A stretch of DNA of 64,000 nucleotides from Prorocentrum cordatum (GCA_963575745.1 CAUYUJ010021675.1:56001-120000); one strand, 5' to 3'. Counted from the first letter of the stretch, positions 42,231-52,685 are shown. Notes: generated from the sequence alone by a model not told the origin. A program made the numbers and translations.

Positions 42231-42286
42231 ATACGTCTTGATTTTTTCAAGACGCCCCTGGGCGTCTTGAAAAAAATCAAGACATA
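42231..42286. repeat. Inverted repeat (about 22-bp arms)
   Basis: CGTCTTGATTTTTTCAAGAC then GCCCCTGGGC then GTCTTGAAAAAAATCAAGAC. It would form a long hairpin. A CAAGACGCCCCTGGGCG word recurs at 52441. Confidence 0.8.
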
Positions 42287-42699
42287 TACTCGAAATCAAG
42301 ACGTTTGGTAAATATCAATACACTTTAATCGAGGACGTTGGCAAACCAACGAGCGGCATGGAACCTAACGAGCGGCTTGAAAACCAACGAGCAACTGAAC
42401 GGAAGACCGTTGATTTGCACGGGCGACGATCGAGTGGCGCCAGGCTCCGCTACCACGAACATCAAATTTGCAGGCTAGCTATATAGGTTGCGCGGAGGGC
42501 TACGAGGCCTGAGGGCTGTCGACGACGACGACGACGCCGAGGAGTTAGCAGGAGGAGGAGGAGGAAGAGGAGGAGGAGGAGGATCGAGCAGGACGAGGAA
42601 CAACCTCGAGGCTCATGTGCCTTTCCATGCACAGGGCAATGGGCGCCCAGCGCGCAACGGATCCGATGCGGCGCCGCTCGATCGAGAGGTGGGAGCCAG

Positions 42700-43126
42700 A
42701 GGGAGGAGGAGGAGGAGGAGGAGGAGGAGGAGGAGGAGGAGAGGAGGAGGGAGGGAGGAGGAGGAGGAGGAGGAGGAGAGAGGAGGAGGAGGACGACGAG
42801 GAGGAGGGGATCAGGAGGAGGAGGGGGGGGGGATCAGAAGGAAAGGGAGGGAGAGGAGGAGGAGGAGGAGGAGGAGGGGAGGGGAGGAGGAGGAGGAGGA
42901 GGAGGAGGAGGAGGAGGAGGGAGGAGGGAGGAGGAGGAGGAGGAGGAGGAGGAGGAGGAGAGGAGAGGAGGAGAGGAGGAGGAGGAGGAGGAGGAGGAGG
43001 AGGAGGGAGGAGGAGGAGGAGGAGGAGGGAGGAGGAGGAGGAGAGGAGGAGGAGGGAGGAGGAGGAGGAGGGAGGAGGAGGAGGAGCAGGAGCAGCAGGA
43101 GGAGGAGGTAACAGGAGCAGGAGGAG

Positions 43127-43161
<35 letters not shown>

Positions 43162-43202
43162 GGAGGAGGAGAAGGAGGAGGAGGAGGAGGAGGAAGAGGA
43201 GG
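42700..43202. repeat. Long (GGA)n tract (about 500 bp)
   Basis: GGA with interruptions; all frames stay open and no gene is implied. A shorter (CCT)n run follows at 43446-43480. Confidence 0.97.
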
Positions 43203-43653
43203 GAGCGGGATGACGTCTCGAGGGGGCCCGCGCCCCGCGCCTTCCGCAGGCTAGCTCGGCAGCGCCTTTTCATATCCGATCGAATCTGGTGCGCCGCGTG
43301 TGCAACAACGTACAGTACGTGACGAAACGTTTATAGTGAAACAGCAGTACGTGATGAAACATGGTGAAACAGCAGTGCGTGATGAAACATGTGTGAAACG
43401 CTGGACCCTTTGCTCATGGTTGATCCCTCTCCCTCGTGTTCCTTTTCCTCCTCCTCCTCCTCCTCCTCCTCCTCCTCCCCCTCTTCCTCCCTCCCCTAAA
43501 TCTATACCCTCAATTCGTCTACCCTCCACGTTTCCCCCTAGGCGTCCTCCGTCGCTGCAAGCTGCGAAACGTGCATGCACATGCAGGAGGAGAGGGGGAG
43601 TGATTTGGTCAGGGGAGAGAGGTGGTAGTACAGGGATGCGCTATATAGCAACC

Positions 43654-45895
43654 CTAGCATTTCTCAGGCAGCACACGTTGCAAGAATCTATAGTAGAACG
43701 TGGGGCCCCCGTGCAGGGCCTTCGCCACGGACGCCATCAGGCGGTTCTCGCCTTCGTCTGGACAACACCAGTAAAACCGAGGATTCCCGTGCAGGGCAGC
43801 ACGCTGCACTAAATGCACAGCTATATGGTGCTTAAACACGGTCTTCCCCCATGCAGCTCTTCCAGAGAATCAAGAACCTAAGCATGGCTTGCTGCATGCG
43901 CCGGAGTGCTGCGGGGCTCATCTGTCTCCTCTCTTGGTGCATGATGGCCTGGACAAGCTCGAGCGACTCGCATGCAGTAGTGAGCGCGAAGGCATTGGTT
44001 CCGAGCAGTTCTTTGTTCTCGCGGCACAGCATAGATATCAACGGCAAAAGGTGGCGGGTCTCTGCTGCGTTGGCCTTTAAGCGGCCTCTAATAAACATTT
44101 TCAGAGTCAACTTGCCGATCCTATTCTGGCTCATGTTCGGGTACAAGTACTTGGTGGAAGCGTAGAAAGACTTCATCCTCCTCGGGGGGGGGAGGATTTG
44201 GGGTGGTGGCGCGGGTTCCGTGTTAAGCAAAACGCCAGAAAGGAAACATCAAACCGTGACAAGTTTAAACGGAGTCTTGCTTATCTACACGTGGACGGTG
44301 CTGGTTTGCATGCGTGCGCCCTGTATCCTGCGCAAGTGGAACAAGTTCTCGGCGCGCCGATGGCGGGCAAACTTCATCCTCGACCTGCAAAAGTTCTTGT
44401 TGACCAGCGTCTTGAAAACATGTCCTATGACGTGCTGCGACACCCCGAGGTCGAGCACGCGCATGCTGTCGAGGTGCACACAGCTCAGGGAGAATCCTCT
44501 AACTGACAGCAGGGGGCACACCAAGTTCAGCCCCATCGGCGCTGTGGTGTCGAAGAAAGTAAACGGCGTAGGAAACTCATCAATGCTGAGCAAGTCATGA
44601 AGGTCAACAACTGCACCCTTCTCGATCAGTCGGCACCCCTTGTGCAGGGCAAGTGGCTGGAAGTCTCTGAACAGGGCATACCCACCAACTTTATCATCGA
44701 AGCGCATGAACCGCATCAGCTGCCGTAGTACGTTTCTGCTCGGCACGTCCCTGACGAGCAGCGTGCGCCTCAGCATGATATCATATGCCTCCGCGTCCCT
44801 GTCCACCCATCTGATTTGATTAATCGTGGGCGGGTAATTATGAAGGTCGTCACGGTGGCAGGAGCACGCAAAGCATGGGTTCAGGCGGTTAGATGACGTC
44901 TTGAGGCCGAGTGCTGTCGTGATCTCCAGGAGGTCGGCCCTCATCTCTGTGAGGGCCTCCACATATCCCGATGCCAAGCTAAACCCCCTCTGGTTGAAAC
45001 GCAGCTCATCCTCGAAAGGTCGGCCGAGATGGTTCGATTCAGGGTACTGCCCGGCTGCCAGGACGTTATAGCTCCAAGCAATAACTCTCTGGATCGCACC
45101 GATGGTGCAGAAACCTCTGCAGCCACACTGACACATGTCACTTTTCCTGCAACTGCAGATCAAGAAGCGCCGTCCCGTGAGTCCGTTGCTGAAGTAAAAC
45201 GCTATGAACGAGTCCTTCTTCGTGTGGGGTACTCCATCGCTGAAGAACCCCACTGGGCATGCCTTGCCTGGGTTTGACACCACAACTTCGTGAGTCGAGA
45301 ATACAGGGGAAAGGTCTGCCTCGGGGAAAAACTGTGGATCCCATTGCCGCGGATCTGCATGGGAGGATTCAGCGAACTGCTCGTGGGGTAAGTTAACTGG
45401 GAATTGAACCAATTGTCTGGTATTTGTGTCGGCGTCCCACATTGGTACCCATGCATAATAAAATGACGCTTCCGATCTGGCCTGCACTGCTGCTCTGAGA
45501 TGTTCTGCCTGGTGCGTGCTCGAAGGATCCAGCGCCAAGTCATCAACTCCGCGGGCGCCTGCGCGGTGAGCATGCCAGGCGATGGTGCAGACTCCAACGG
45601 CTGTCTCTTTTCCTGCTTTGTACTGCTCTAGTAGATACCGTCTTAGTCCAATGCCGCTGTCCACACTTGCATCTGCAAGTCCAAGGGAAGGTTCGATTGC
45701 TAATTCTTCAGCGGCTGCTCGACCCGACGCCATGTCGACAGATGAGGGCTGGCAATGCACCTCGGGCTGAAGAAAGGCTGCGGTGATGGCAGGGTCTCGC
45801 GATCCGTGCAAAGATGATGGCCAATCGTGGATTGGAGGTCTTGCTCCTGGGGATGGGGGGAGGTCCTCCTGCTCATTCACCCTGACGCACGCATG
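43654..45895 (-). pseudogene. DDE-type transposase-like gene, frameshifted (possibly CACTA-related)
   Basis: The main minus frame is open from 45895 (a TAG lies just upstream at 45896-45898) to a stop at 44285, 531 codons from a GTG. The first ATG in frame is codon 50, so an upstream exon is possible. Landmarks (numbered from the GTG) are FFSDGVPHTKKDSFIAFYF with Asp215, a Cys cluster ICSCRKSDMCQCGCRGFC (242-258), EMRADLLEI with Asp316, NPCFACSCHRDDLH, and LDSMRVLDLGVSQHVIGHVF. The order of an Asp-containing DG block, a CxxC block and a D-x-M-(R/H) helix resembles Tnp2-like CACTA transposases. The C-terminus continues in the same frame at 44230-43832 (NRIGKLTLKMFIRGRLK) after about 50 non-coding bases, perhaps an intron. 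It then shifts frame near 43840 (VFKHHIAVHLVQRAALHGNP ... PDEGENRLMAS). Family placement is inference. Confidence 0.6.
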
Positions 45896-46045
45896 CTAAC
45901 CAAGGTGCGGTTCAGAAGCGCTCGATCGGCAACCCTTTCCGATGGTCCTCCGATGGTGTTCCGTCCCTGCGGCACGCCAGCTGCGACGCAACGTGAGGGC
46001 TGACGCTTGGACGGGGGAGGGCGGACCATCTCACAGCACATCCGA

Positions 46046-46181
46046 TGGCGGTCAACGATCCCGCAAGCTGGCCTGCTCGCAACAAACCTGCAATCTGACG
46101 TCATGCGCCGTGTTGGCGGTCAACGATCCCGCAAGCTGGCCTGCTCGCAACAAACCTGCAATCTGACGTCATGCGCCGTGT
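46046..46181. repeat. Perfect 68-bp tandem duplication
   Basis: TGGCGGTCAACGATCCCGCA through CTGACGTCATGCGCCGTGT occurs twice in a row (46046-46113 and 46114-46181) with no mismatch that I can see, so it is a recent duplication. Confidence 0.95.
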
Positions 46182-46359
46182 GTCCAAACGATATACGCTT
46201 CTCCCCTGCTCCATCCCTCCTATGCTCCATCACTGCCCCGCCCCAGACGTGTTGCAAGCCCTCCGCTGATCCTTTCCTCCCGTTCGATCTGTCTCCCACC
46301 TCACCTCGTCATCATTGTCGTCGTGGTTTCCAAAGTCACCTGCATCATCATGTTCATCA

Positions 46360-46570
46360 CCATCGTCGCCGCCGTCGTCATCATCATCATCCTCAGCATA
46401 ACCGCAGTGGTATCATCATCATCATCATCATCAGCATCATCATCATCATCATCATCAGCATCAACATCGTCATCATCACCATCGTCATCCTCATCGTCAT
46501 CATTACCACAGCCATCGCCATCGCCATCAACAACGTCATCATCGTCATCATCACCGTTGTCGATCGTCAT
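46360..46570. repeat. (CAT)n microsatellite
   Basis: CATCAT with CAG, CGT and ACC interruptions. Confidence 0.9.
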
Positions 46571-47035
46571 CATCATATTCAAAAGCCATAACCGCCATAA
46601 CCCATTATGCACGATCCTGCTCATCACCGTTTGATCTCCGATTGTCCCGACGCCCAGCATTTGCGCAGCAACCGCATGATCATGCCATGTCCCTTGCAGC
46701 ACGGCTCTCCGACGTCACTGTTTTTTTTTTTTTTTTAGACTGCCGCGCAGTCGCTCGCATGTCACTGCGCACAGTCGCTGACGGGCCCAGTCCCCTGCCG
46801 ACGGGTGCACCTCGATATCGGCTGACATGTCCTCTCGAGATCTGTCACCATGTGTTGCTCCTCCCCATCCTCCTCCTTCTCCTCTTCATCATCCTCCTAT
46901 CTCCTCCTTCCCCCCTCACCCTCGGACGTGTCCGCGGGCGGCTCATCTGAGCTTCACTGCAGAGGCTCCTCCTGGTCCTCCTCTTGATCCTCCTCCTTCT
47001 CCTCCTCCTCCTCCTCATCATCATCAGCATCATCC

Positions 47036-47201
47036 TCATGATTGCTCCGACATGCTTGCTCCCGTCCCAGCGCTGCGCGGCGCTACTACTTCTTGCCCTT
47101 TTTTCGGCGTCGTGCCGAACGCTTGTTGTGCTTTCATGAACGACTCCATCACGGGTGCGATCCCATCGTAGATACGCTTCGCCTCGGTCAATGACCCAAG
47201 A
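47036..47201 (-). CDS. Gene B candidate terminal exon
   Basis: After an AG acceptor at 47203-47202 (CCATCCAG|T) the frame reads LGSLTEAKRIYDGIAPVMES, continues FMKAQQAFGTTPKKGQEVVA and ends MSEQS at a TGA at 47036-47038. The helical, charged sequence is unlike the surrounding repeats. Confidence 0.5.
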
Positions 47202-47499
47202 CTGGATGGCGCAAGACATCTATAGAGAGATCGGGAGGGTAGCACCAGACCTCGGCCTCTGGAGGCCATCTGCGGGCCTCTGGGCCGTCGAGACACACCT
47301 GCAGGAACAACGACAAACACTGACACGAGGAGGGTGATCAGGAGGGGGAGGAGGAGGAGGAGGAGGATCATCCTCACCCTTTCTCCTCCTCCTCCTCCTT
47401 GCCCTCTCCCTCCTGCTCCTCCTCCTACTCCTCAGTCTTCCTCTCCGTCCTCCTTCCTCGTCCTCCCTCCTCATCCTCGCCCTTCCCTACCCCCTGCAG

Positions 47500-47556
47500 C
47501 GCGCTGCCTCATTGATCGACTCCTTGGCATCCGCGGCCCCGATGGCGCCGTCGGAC
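47500..47556 (-). CDS. Gene B candidate exon
   Basis: After CCCGAG|G the frame reads SDGAIGAADAKESINEAARC. The donor is unclear, and the phase does not fit the preceding block, so another exon or a different site must lie between. Confidence 0.3.
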
Positions 47557-47819
47557 CTCGGGACGGGTCAATGATCGAGGAGTGCACACAGGCTTCCCCC
47601 GTCTACCACTCATGCACCCTTCCGTTCCGCCTCCTCCTCCGCCTCCTCAGTTTCTGGTGCCCCCCTCTTCGTCCTTACCCTACTCGATCCTCCTACTCCT
47701 CCTCTTCCTGTTCCTCCTCCTCCTCATCCTCCCCTTCCTCATCCACCCCTCATCCTCACGGTCGCCCGTCATCTCGTCATCCGTTGATCTACTTACGGAA
47801 TGTTAAGACATGGACTTGC

Positions 47820-47919
47820 CCTGGATCTTCTTCGTGAGGCCGTCGATCGTGTTCTTCAGCTCGGATGTGCTTTTGGAGATCGACGGCATGAACGGGATCA
47901 GGCACGGGTTCGCGTCGCC
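47820..47919 (-). CDS. Gene B candidate exon
   Basis: The acceptor GGGGAG|GGCGAC at 47921-47920 and the GC donor CAGG|GCAAGT after 47820 bound a 100-nt block reading GDANPCLIPFMPSISKSTSE and LKNTIDGLTKKIQ. GC donors of the GCAAGT type are common in dinoflagellate genes. Confidence 0.5.
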
Positions 47920-48190
47920 CTCCCCTCACCAGCCAACCCATGCTGCGCGCCATGTCGCCTCCTCCGATCATCCCCCCCCCCCCCCTGCCTCCCAGTCGAC
48001 ATGGGTATAACGTCAACGCCTCACCAGGAGAACGGCGCCCCAACGTGACCCGCTTGACACATTTGCACTCCTCGGTGCGAATAGGCGCAGCCTGCTCTGC
48101 CAGCTCATCCTCCTCCTTCTCCTCCTTCCTCATTCTCCCCCCCGATCCTCCTGGAGGGTAGCTTCCTCTTGTTGCCCCTCGAGCGTTGCA

Positions 48191-48256
48191 GTTGCATGAT
48201 GTGGCCTCATCCTGAGCACCCTCGAGGGTGCTCAGGATGAGGCTGCACCATGCAAC
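48191..48256. repeat. 66-bp palindrome without spacer
   Basis: Centred on CTCGAG at 48223/48224. The arms of 33 bp (GTTGCATGATGTGGCC then TCATCCTGAGCACCCTC) differ at three positions. It can fold into a single hairpin. Confidence 0.9.
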
Positions 48257-48754
48257 GCCATTCCTCTTCAGGATCAGGAAGGGGGAGATAGATCTACTTC
48301 CCCCTCCCCCTCGCCACCCCTCCTCTCCACTCCGCCATTCCCCTCCCGCCTCCATGCCGCTGAGGATCGCATGGAGGTGCGCGGCCTCGCCCATCAAGCC
48401 CGCCTCGATTGATGGCCCCGTCGAGCCAGTAGTGCCCGATAGACCACCGCTCTTGACGGCATCCTCGGAGTCCTCCGCTCGGCGGAGCGCGAAGGAGGAA
48501 GAGGAGGGGCATCGAGGAGGAGGGGGGGGAGGGCTCGAGAAGGAATGGGTTGACCTGCAGTCCCTGCAGCGCAGATCACCCCCCATGGTGAAACAGCTTT
48601 GCGGTACAGTAGCGCATGCAGGAACATGTGGGAATATTTCTCCTCCAATCCCCCCCCTCCTCCTCTTCCCCTTCCTCCTTCTCTCTCCTCCCCGATCCTC
48701 TAACTCAGGTCGACCACGCAAAGTGCGCGCGCGCAGATCCGACGGAAACTCTCG

Positions 48755-48843
48755 AGAGCAGCGGGGGGGCTGTCCGAGTATGAGTAGCTCGAGTGCTCGT
48801 CGCTGTACGCGGACTCCGAGCTTGCCGACGAGCGCGTCTCCGC
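48755..48843 (-). CDS. Gene B candidate exon (Ser-rich)
   Basis: After CCTGGCCAG|G the frame reads AETRSSASSESAYSDEHSSY and SYSDSPPAALESF. The donor is uncertain. A neighbouring block at about 48365-48490 (AEDSEDAVKSGGLSGTTGST) may also be coding. Confidence 0.4.
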
Positions 48844-48864
48844 CTGGCCAGGGGACGCATGTTA

Positions 48865-49022
48865 TCACCATCATCGGCAACAGCATCATCATCACCACCA
48901 CCGCCACCATCATCATCATCAGCAGCATCATCATCATCGTCATCACCATCACCACCATCACCATAATCGTAGTCGTCGTCATCATCATCACCATCATCAT
49001 CACCATCATCAGCAGCATCATC
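48865..49022. repeat. (CAT)n microsatellite
   Basis: CAT/ATC/ACC triplets; presumed intron sequence of gene B. Confidence 0.9.
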
Positions 49023-49049
49023 CTCATGTTTTTTTCACGACAGGCGGTG

Positions 49050-49118
49050 ACATGTTATGTCAGCGCCCCTTTAGACATATCATCAAGCTCACTGGTGTCC
49101 TTCATGGTTCCAAAGGTC
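49050..49118 (-). CDS. Gene B candidate exon between two CAT tracts
   Basis: After GCGTTGCCCCAG| the frame reads TFGTMKDTSELDDMSKGALT and then meets TAA. The acceptor flank, the TCTAAAG word and the ACATGTCACCGCC/CGTGAAAA tail match the gene A exon at 61974-61924, so the two look homologous. The stop suggests either an earlier donor or decay. Confidence 0.35.
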
Positions 49119-49137
49119 TGGGGCAACGCTGATCGGC

Positions 49138-49292
49138 ATCAGCATCACCACCAGCATCAACATCATCACCATCATCATCATCATGTACATCATCAACATC
49201 ATCACCATCACCATCATCGTCACCACCATCAACATCATCAACATCAGCATCAATATCATCATCATCATCAACATCATCAGCATCATCATCAC
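49138..49292. repeat. (CAT)n microsatellite
   Basis: CAT-rich triplet tract. Confidence 0.9.
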
Positions 49293-49695
49293 GGCTGTCC
49301 CAATCTTGGAGGCACGACGTGTCACACGTGACGGCCTCCCGTATTTCCTCGAACAATCGCCACCCAGATGAGGACGGATCGATGGGCCCAATGAGCGAGG
49401 CGGGCTCGAGAGGGAGGGGCGAGGAGAGAGGCTGGCACTGGTCGTCGCTCCATCCCGCGTCCCTGGGCCGCTCGGGGCCTTCACCTTCGAACGTAGGCCA
49501 GCTGCATGGGCGACCTCGGCGACGTCCTTCTTCGCGCTCTTCATGGTGGTGCCGATGTGCTGGTCGTGGCCCTGGGGCAACTGGCCTAGACCTCCGACAT
49601 CGTGATTTATGTTTCTCAGTGTTTGGCCTCTCGGAGGCAGTGCCTCGGCCCCTGGACTCCCGAATAGCGATCGAGGGGGTGCATCAAAATGGGCC

Positions 49696-50313
49696 TTAAC
49701 AAAAACCACACGGCATCGGATGTCTAAGCAGAACAAACTGAAACTGGACCACTAGCTTGCACACATGGTGAGCTAACAGACGCGAAAAAAAGCTGCCCCG
49801 CGTGGTCAGATCAGTGATGTTGACCTTCCTGTAGAGAATGTCGCCGTGCTGCGGGTCAACCTCCACTGCCCTATAGTCCAGCGGGCCCGTCGCCCCCCCT
49901 CGACGGCAGCTGCGGCGCCTCTCAAGTAATCCCCTTCCCCGCCCACTTCGCTCGGATGTTACGTTGGCGATCCGAGAGACTAGTACTGTAGGGAAGGGGT
50001 TCTCGAGTGCAGGAGCTTTGCTTAAGCAATCAGACCCCCCATCCCAGCCCCTCCTTCGTGTACTTGTTTTGTTCTGCTCGCAGAACTTCTTGATGTTCAT
50101 GGCCCTCGCGCACGCCCTGCAAGGGGTCGGGTTGGCTGAAGAATCGAGGCGGTTGGCAGGGGTTGGCTTTGGGATCCGAGGAGAAGCAGCACGGCCACCG
50201 TTGCGTACTTTCGTCGACGATGGCATCTCAAAGGTCAAGCTCGGAGCGACTGAGGCGGCAAGACAACCACTACGGAGTGAGGAGGTGCTTAACGGGATGG
50301 CCAGGACCTCCAA
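49696..50313 (-). CDS. Gene B candidate long exon with a Cys motif
   Basis: An open minus frame of about 200 codons preceded by TTTGGAG|G. It includes NPTPCRACARAMNIKKFCEQ (CxxC plus a later Cys, zinc-finger-like but incomplete), PALENPFPTVLVSRIANVTS and LDYRAVEVDPQHGDILYRKV, and ends HPMPCGFC at 49696. The phase with neighbouring blocks was not established. It could be an independent gene. Confidence 0.4.
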   Translation of the reverse strand: MEVLAIPLSTSSLRSGCLAASVAPSLTFEMPSSTKVRNGGRAASPRIPKPTPANRLDSSANPTPCRACARAMNIKKFCEQNKTSTRRRGWDGGSDCLSKAPALENPFPTVLVSRIANVTSERSGRGRGLLERRRSCRRGGATGPLDYRAVEVDPQHGDILYRKVNITDLTTRGSFFSRLLAHHVCKLVVQFQFVLLRHPMPCGFC

Positions 50314-50612
50314 AGTGAAATCGAGAGGCGGAGGATCGAGGTGGGAAGATGTCAGGATCGAGGTGGGAAATCTGCTGCGGGGTTCGTTCGGGCCTTTTCC
50401 CGAAGTCAGTCTCCGCGTTCTCGGGCGCCCAGTGCTGGTCGTGGAGGAGCCCGTCCTCAGTGAACCTGGGACGCTACATCCTGAAAATTTATCTTACCCC
50501 TGATCCCTCGACTCCTCCTGGCCACCTTCATCGTCCTCATCCCTGGCACCGCCGCCTCTTGATCCTCGCCATTTCCCTCGATCAGAGAAGCGTTGTCGTC
50601 AAGGGCGCTTGC

Positions 50613-50705
50613 CCCGAGCACCCAGGAACCATTCCCCCAGCTCTTTGTCTTCGACTGTGTTGCGTTTGGACTCTGATTTCGCAACCTGCACGCTGTCGAA
50701 ATCGC
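50613..50705 (-). CDS. Gene B exon after the element-derived intron
   Basis: Begins after GGTGCCGAG|GC (AG at 50707-50706) and reads DFDSVQVAKSESKRNTVEDK, then ELGEWFLGARG. It ends at a GC donor (CGGG|GCAAGC). Its first two bases complete the codon left open by the upstream block, giving ...MHAQ-C-DFDSV.... Length is 93 nt. Confidence 0.55.
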
Positions 50706-50726
50706 CTCGGCACCCGCGCCATAAAT

Positions 50727-50903
50727 ATACAGTCAAAACGTACAATATTAGGACGTGCGGTAAGGACGCAAGACCCTTCGAGGCGGGAATTGGGATGGCA
50801 CCCCGGGGCTGGCCATTGAGAGCGGCCAAGGGCGGGCCGCAGAGGCAAGGACGCAAGGGCCCCCTTGGAAAATCGCGCGCCCTTATATGCGCGTTGACTG
50901 TAT
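50727..50903. mobile_element. Family D TIR element forming an intron (177 bp)
   Basis: The ends are inverted: ATACAGTCAAAACGTAC on the left and the inverse of ATACAGTCAACGCGC on the right, with similarity for about 35 bp inward (TAAGGGCGCGCG). TA beside CAGT at both ends is the pattern of Tc1/mariner-type elements. The interior GGCCAAGGGCGGGCCGCAGA and GGCAAGGACGC are shared with copies at 56854 and 59052. On the minus strand the predicted 201-nt intron (50906-50706) contains this element plus 24 bp, and its GTGATACAG donor overlaps the element end. Confidence 0.8.
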
Positions 50904-50906
50904 CAC

Positions 50907-51090
50907 ACTGCGCATGCATCTCCCGAGCCCCCTCCCCATGGCCATCTCTTTCAAATATCTGCTTCCGCTCTCTCTTTTGGGCGCTTTGCTTCCTCTTGTA
51001 AGCTTTGAATGTTTCCTTGTCCATGTGGTACCTCCCCTCGAGGAACCGCCAGCTCGAGGGCGCAGTATTCACACATAGCCCCCGTGAAGC
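50907..51090 (-). CDS. Gene B exon before the element-derived intron
   Basis: The minus frame reads APSSWRFLEGRYHMDKETFK, AYKRKQSAQKRERKQIFERD and GHGEGAREMHAQ, and ends after one base of the next codon at T|GTGATA. The upstream limit is uncertain because the frame stays open back through a Glu-rich GGA/CTC tract. A basic helical segment is the only visible feature. Confidence 0.5.
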
Positions 51091-51139
51091 ATAAACCATT
51101 AATGCAGCATCGTGTACGAGATCAACAAAAAAATCACAG

Positions 51140-51235
51140 ATTCGCTTCTCCTCTTCATCCTCCTCCTCTTCCTCCTCCTCCTCCTCATATTCCTCATCCT
51201 TTTCCTCCTCCTCCTCCTCCTCCTCCTCCCCTCGC
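51140..51235. repeat. (CTC)n microsatellite
   Basis: CTCCTC with TTC and CAT interruptions. Confidence 0.9.
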
Positions 51236-51572
51236 GGATCCGAGCTCTGCTCCCCTGGCGCACCGCATGCGTGCCATGCAGTTCTCGTGTTCTCGTTGCT
51301 CGGGCGTCCTCTCGCTCTTTGGTTTCTTCGCACCTTTGGCCTTTGCCTTTTTTGCCTTGGGCGGCATCGCCTGCGCTGGGGAGCGCGCAGGCAGGGCGAG
51401 TGCCCCGATCGACGGGCCCTGGGGGTTGAGGCGGGGGTCCGAATGCCCTTATATAAGCCAGTGCGGGAAGGGGGGGGGCGTCGGAGAGGGTTGAAAAGTA
51501 CCGGAACGGGCGGGACAGGTGGGATGTTTAAGGGGGCGTGGGGGATCGAGGGGGCGCTGCACTGAAATCAAC

Positions 51573-51641
51573 AAATTCCCAGCGCACTGATTTGCGACAG
51601 CGCACGTAAGAGATCGGTCCCAACGGCGTTCGAGGTTTCCC
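51573..51641 (-). CDS. Gene B exon (69 nt)
   Basis: After TTTTCGAG|GG, in the phase set by the upstream exon, it reads ETSNAVGTDLLRALSQISAL and GI, ending at T|GTTGAT. The in-phase frame is the one that looks like protein, an independent check on the splice sites. Confidence 0.55.
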
Positions 51642-51667
51642 CTCGAAAAGATGCGGCATGGCAGCCA

Positions 51668-51668
<1 letters not shown>

Positions 51669-51698
<30 letters not shown>
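51669..51698. repeat. (TA)n microsatellite inside a 62-nt intron
   Basis: 15 TA units. They fill about half of the predicted intron 51703-51642 (GTATCATATATA ... CGAG). Confidence 0.9.
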
Positions 51699-51701
<3 letters not shown>

Positions 51702-51703
51702 AC

Positions 51704-51889
51704 CTACATCTGTGTAGATCACCATTATCCTTTCCCCAGTCCTCTCCATGCCGCGTGAACTGCCCTCGATCTGCTGCCCTATGCTACCTAAAAATCCAAT
51801 GTCGGCGTCGGCCATGGCGGCCCAGAGGTCCAGGGTTGTTTTTTTTCGTCGCGGGCCGAGGGCCCGTAGGACAACCACGAACAACGTAC
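51704..51889 (-). CDS. Gene B exon (186 nt)
   Basis: Between acceptor GATCAG|GTACG and donor GATGTAG|GTATCA the frame reads LFVVVLRALGPRRKKTTLDL, WAAMADADIGFLGSIGQQIE and GSSRGMERTGERIMVIYTDV. It is the clearest protein-like block of gene B: a hydrophobic start, a basic turn, then an amphipathic region. No family recognised. Confidence 0.6.
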
Positions 51890-51957
51890 CTGATCAGGTC
51901 GACATTGAGGTAGCTACATCATCCACATGCGCACGCACTCTTTTTTTTGCATGGCAT

Positions 51958-51959
<2 letters not shown>

Positions 51960-51990
<31 letters not shown>
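51960..51990. repeat. (TA)n microsatellite
   Basis: 15 TA units. Further TA/TATG tracts lie at 52233-52268 and 52505-52537, the last followed by (CATA)n to 52573. Confidence 0.95.
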
Positions 51991-51997
<7 letters not shown>

Positions 51998-52504
51998 TAG
52001 CGGCTCCTTGGGCCTATTCGCCTGCTCGCAGGCGTTCAGCGAGGGAGGCGCGGCGCGCCGAGAGCGCGCCACATCTGCGATGGCTACGCACACGCACGGC
52101 ACACGCGCGCGATGCGCATGCGAACACGGATGCACGCGCACGCGCGCCCTCAATTTAATGTGTTATATATATGTGCGCTTATACATAATATGTGTATATA
52201 CGTATACACATATATAATATGTGTATGTGCATACATATATACACATATATATATATATATATATATATGCGCAATCGCGCATACATTTGTATATATGTAT
52301 GCGCGCACGCGTCTATGTTGCACGCTCGCACGTGAACTTGAGCAGGCTAGCTCGGGCTCGCATGATTTGGGGCGCACGTGGGTTCAGCGCGAAGGCGCAT
52401 GCGTTACCCTGGCGTCATATAATCTTGGTCGACGTTGGTTCAAGACGCCCCTGGGCGCCTAGAGAAGCATCCTCACAGCGCGGCGTTCCGCCGCTACACA
52501 CATT

Positions 52505-52539
<35 letters not shown>

Positions 52540-52685
52540 TCATACATACATACATACATACATACATACATACACATACACATATACGCCAGGTACACCA
52601 AGCGCTACGTCTCGCGGGTATACCTTGCGCGCGCATGCGCGTGCCATTCTCTGGTCAGCGTGGCCAACAAGGCTTAGGGTTATAC

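Noticed and set aside
41325-42299. 324-codon minus-strand frame over the 73-bp array
   Set aside because: Period 73 cycles through all frames; openness is a chance property of the unit.
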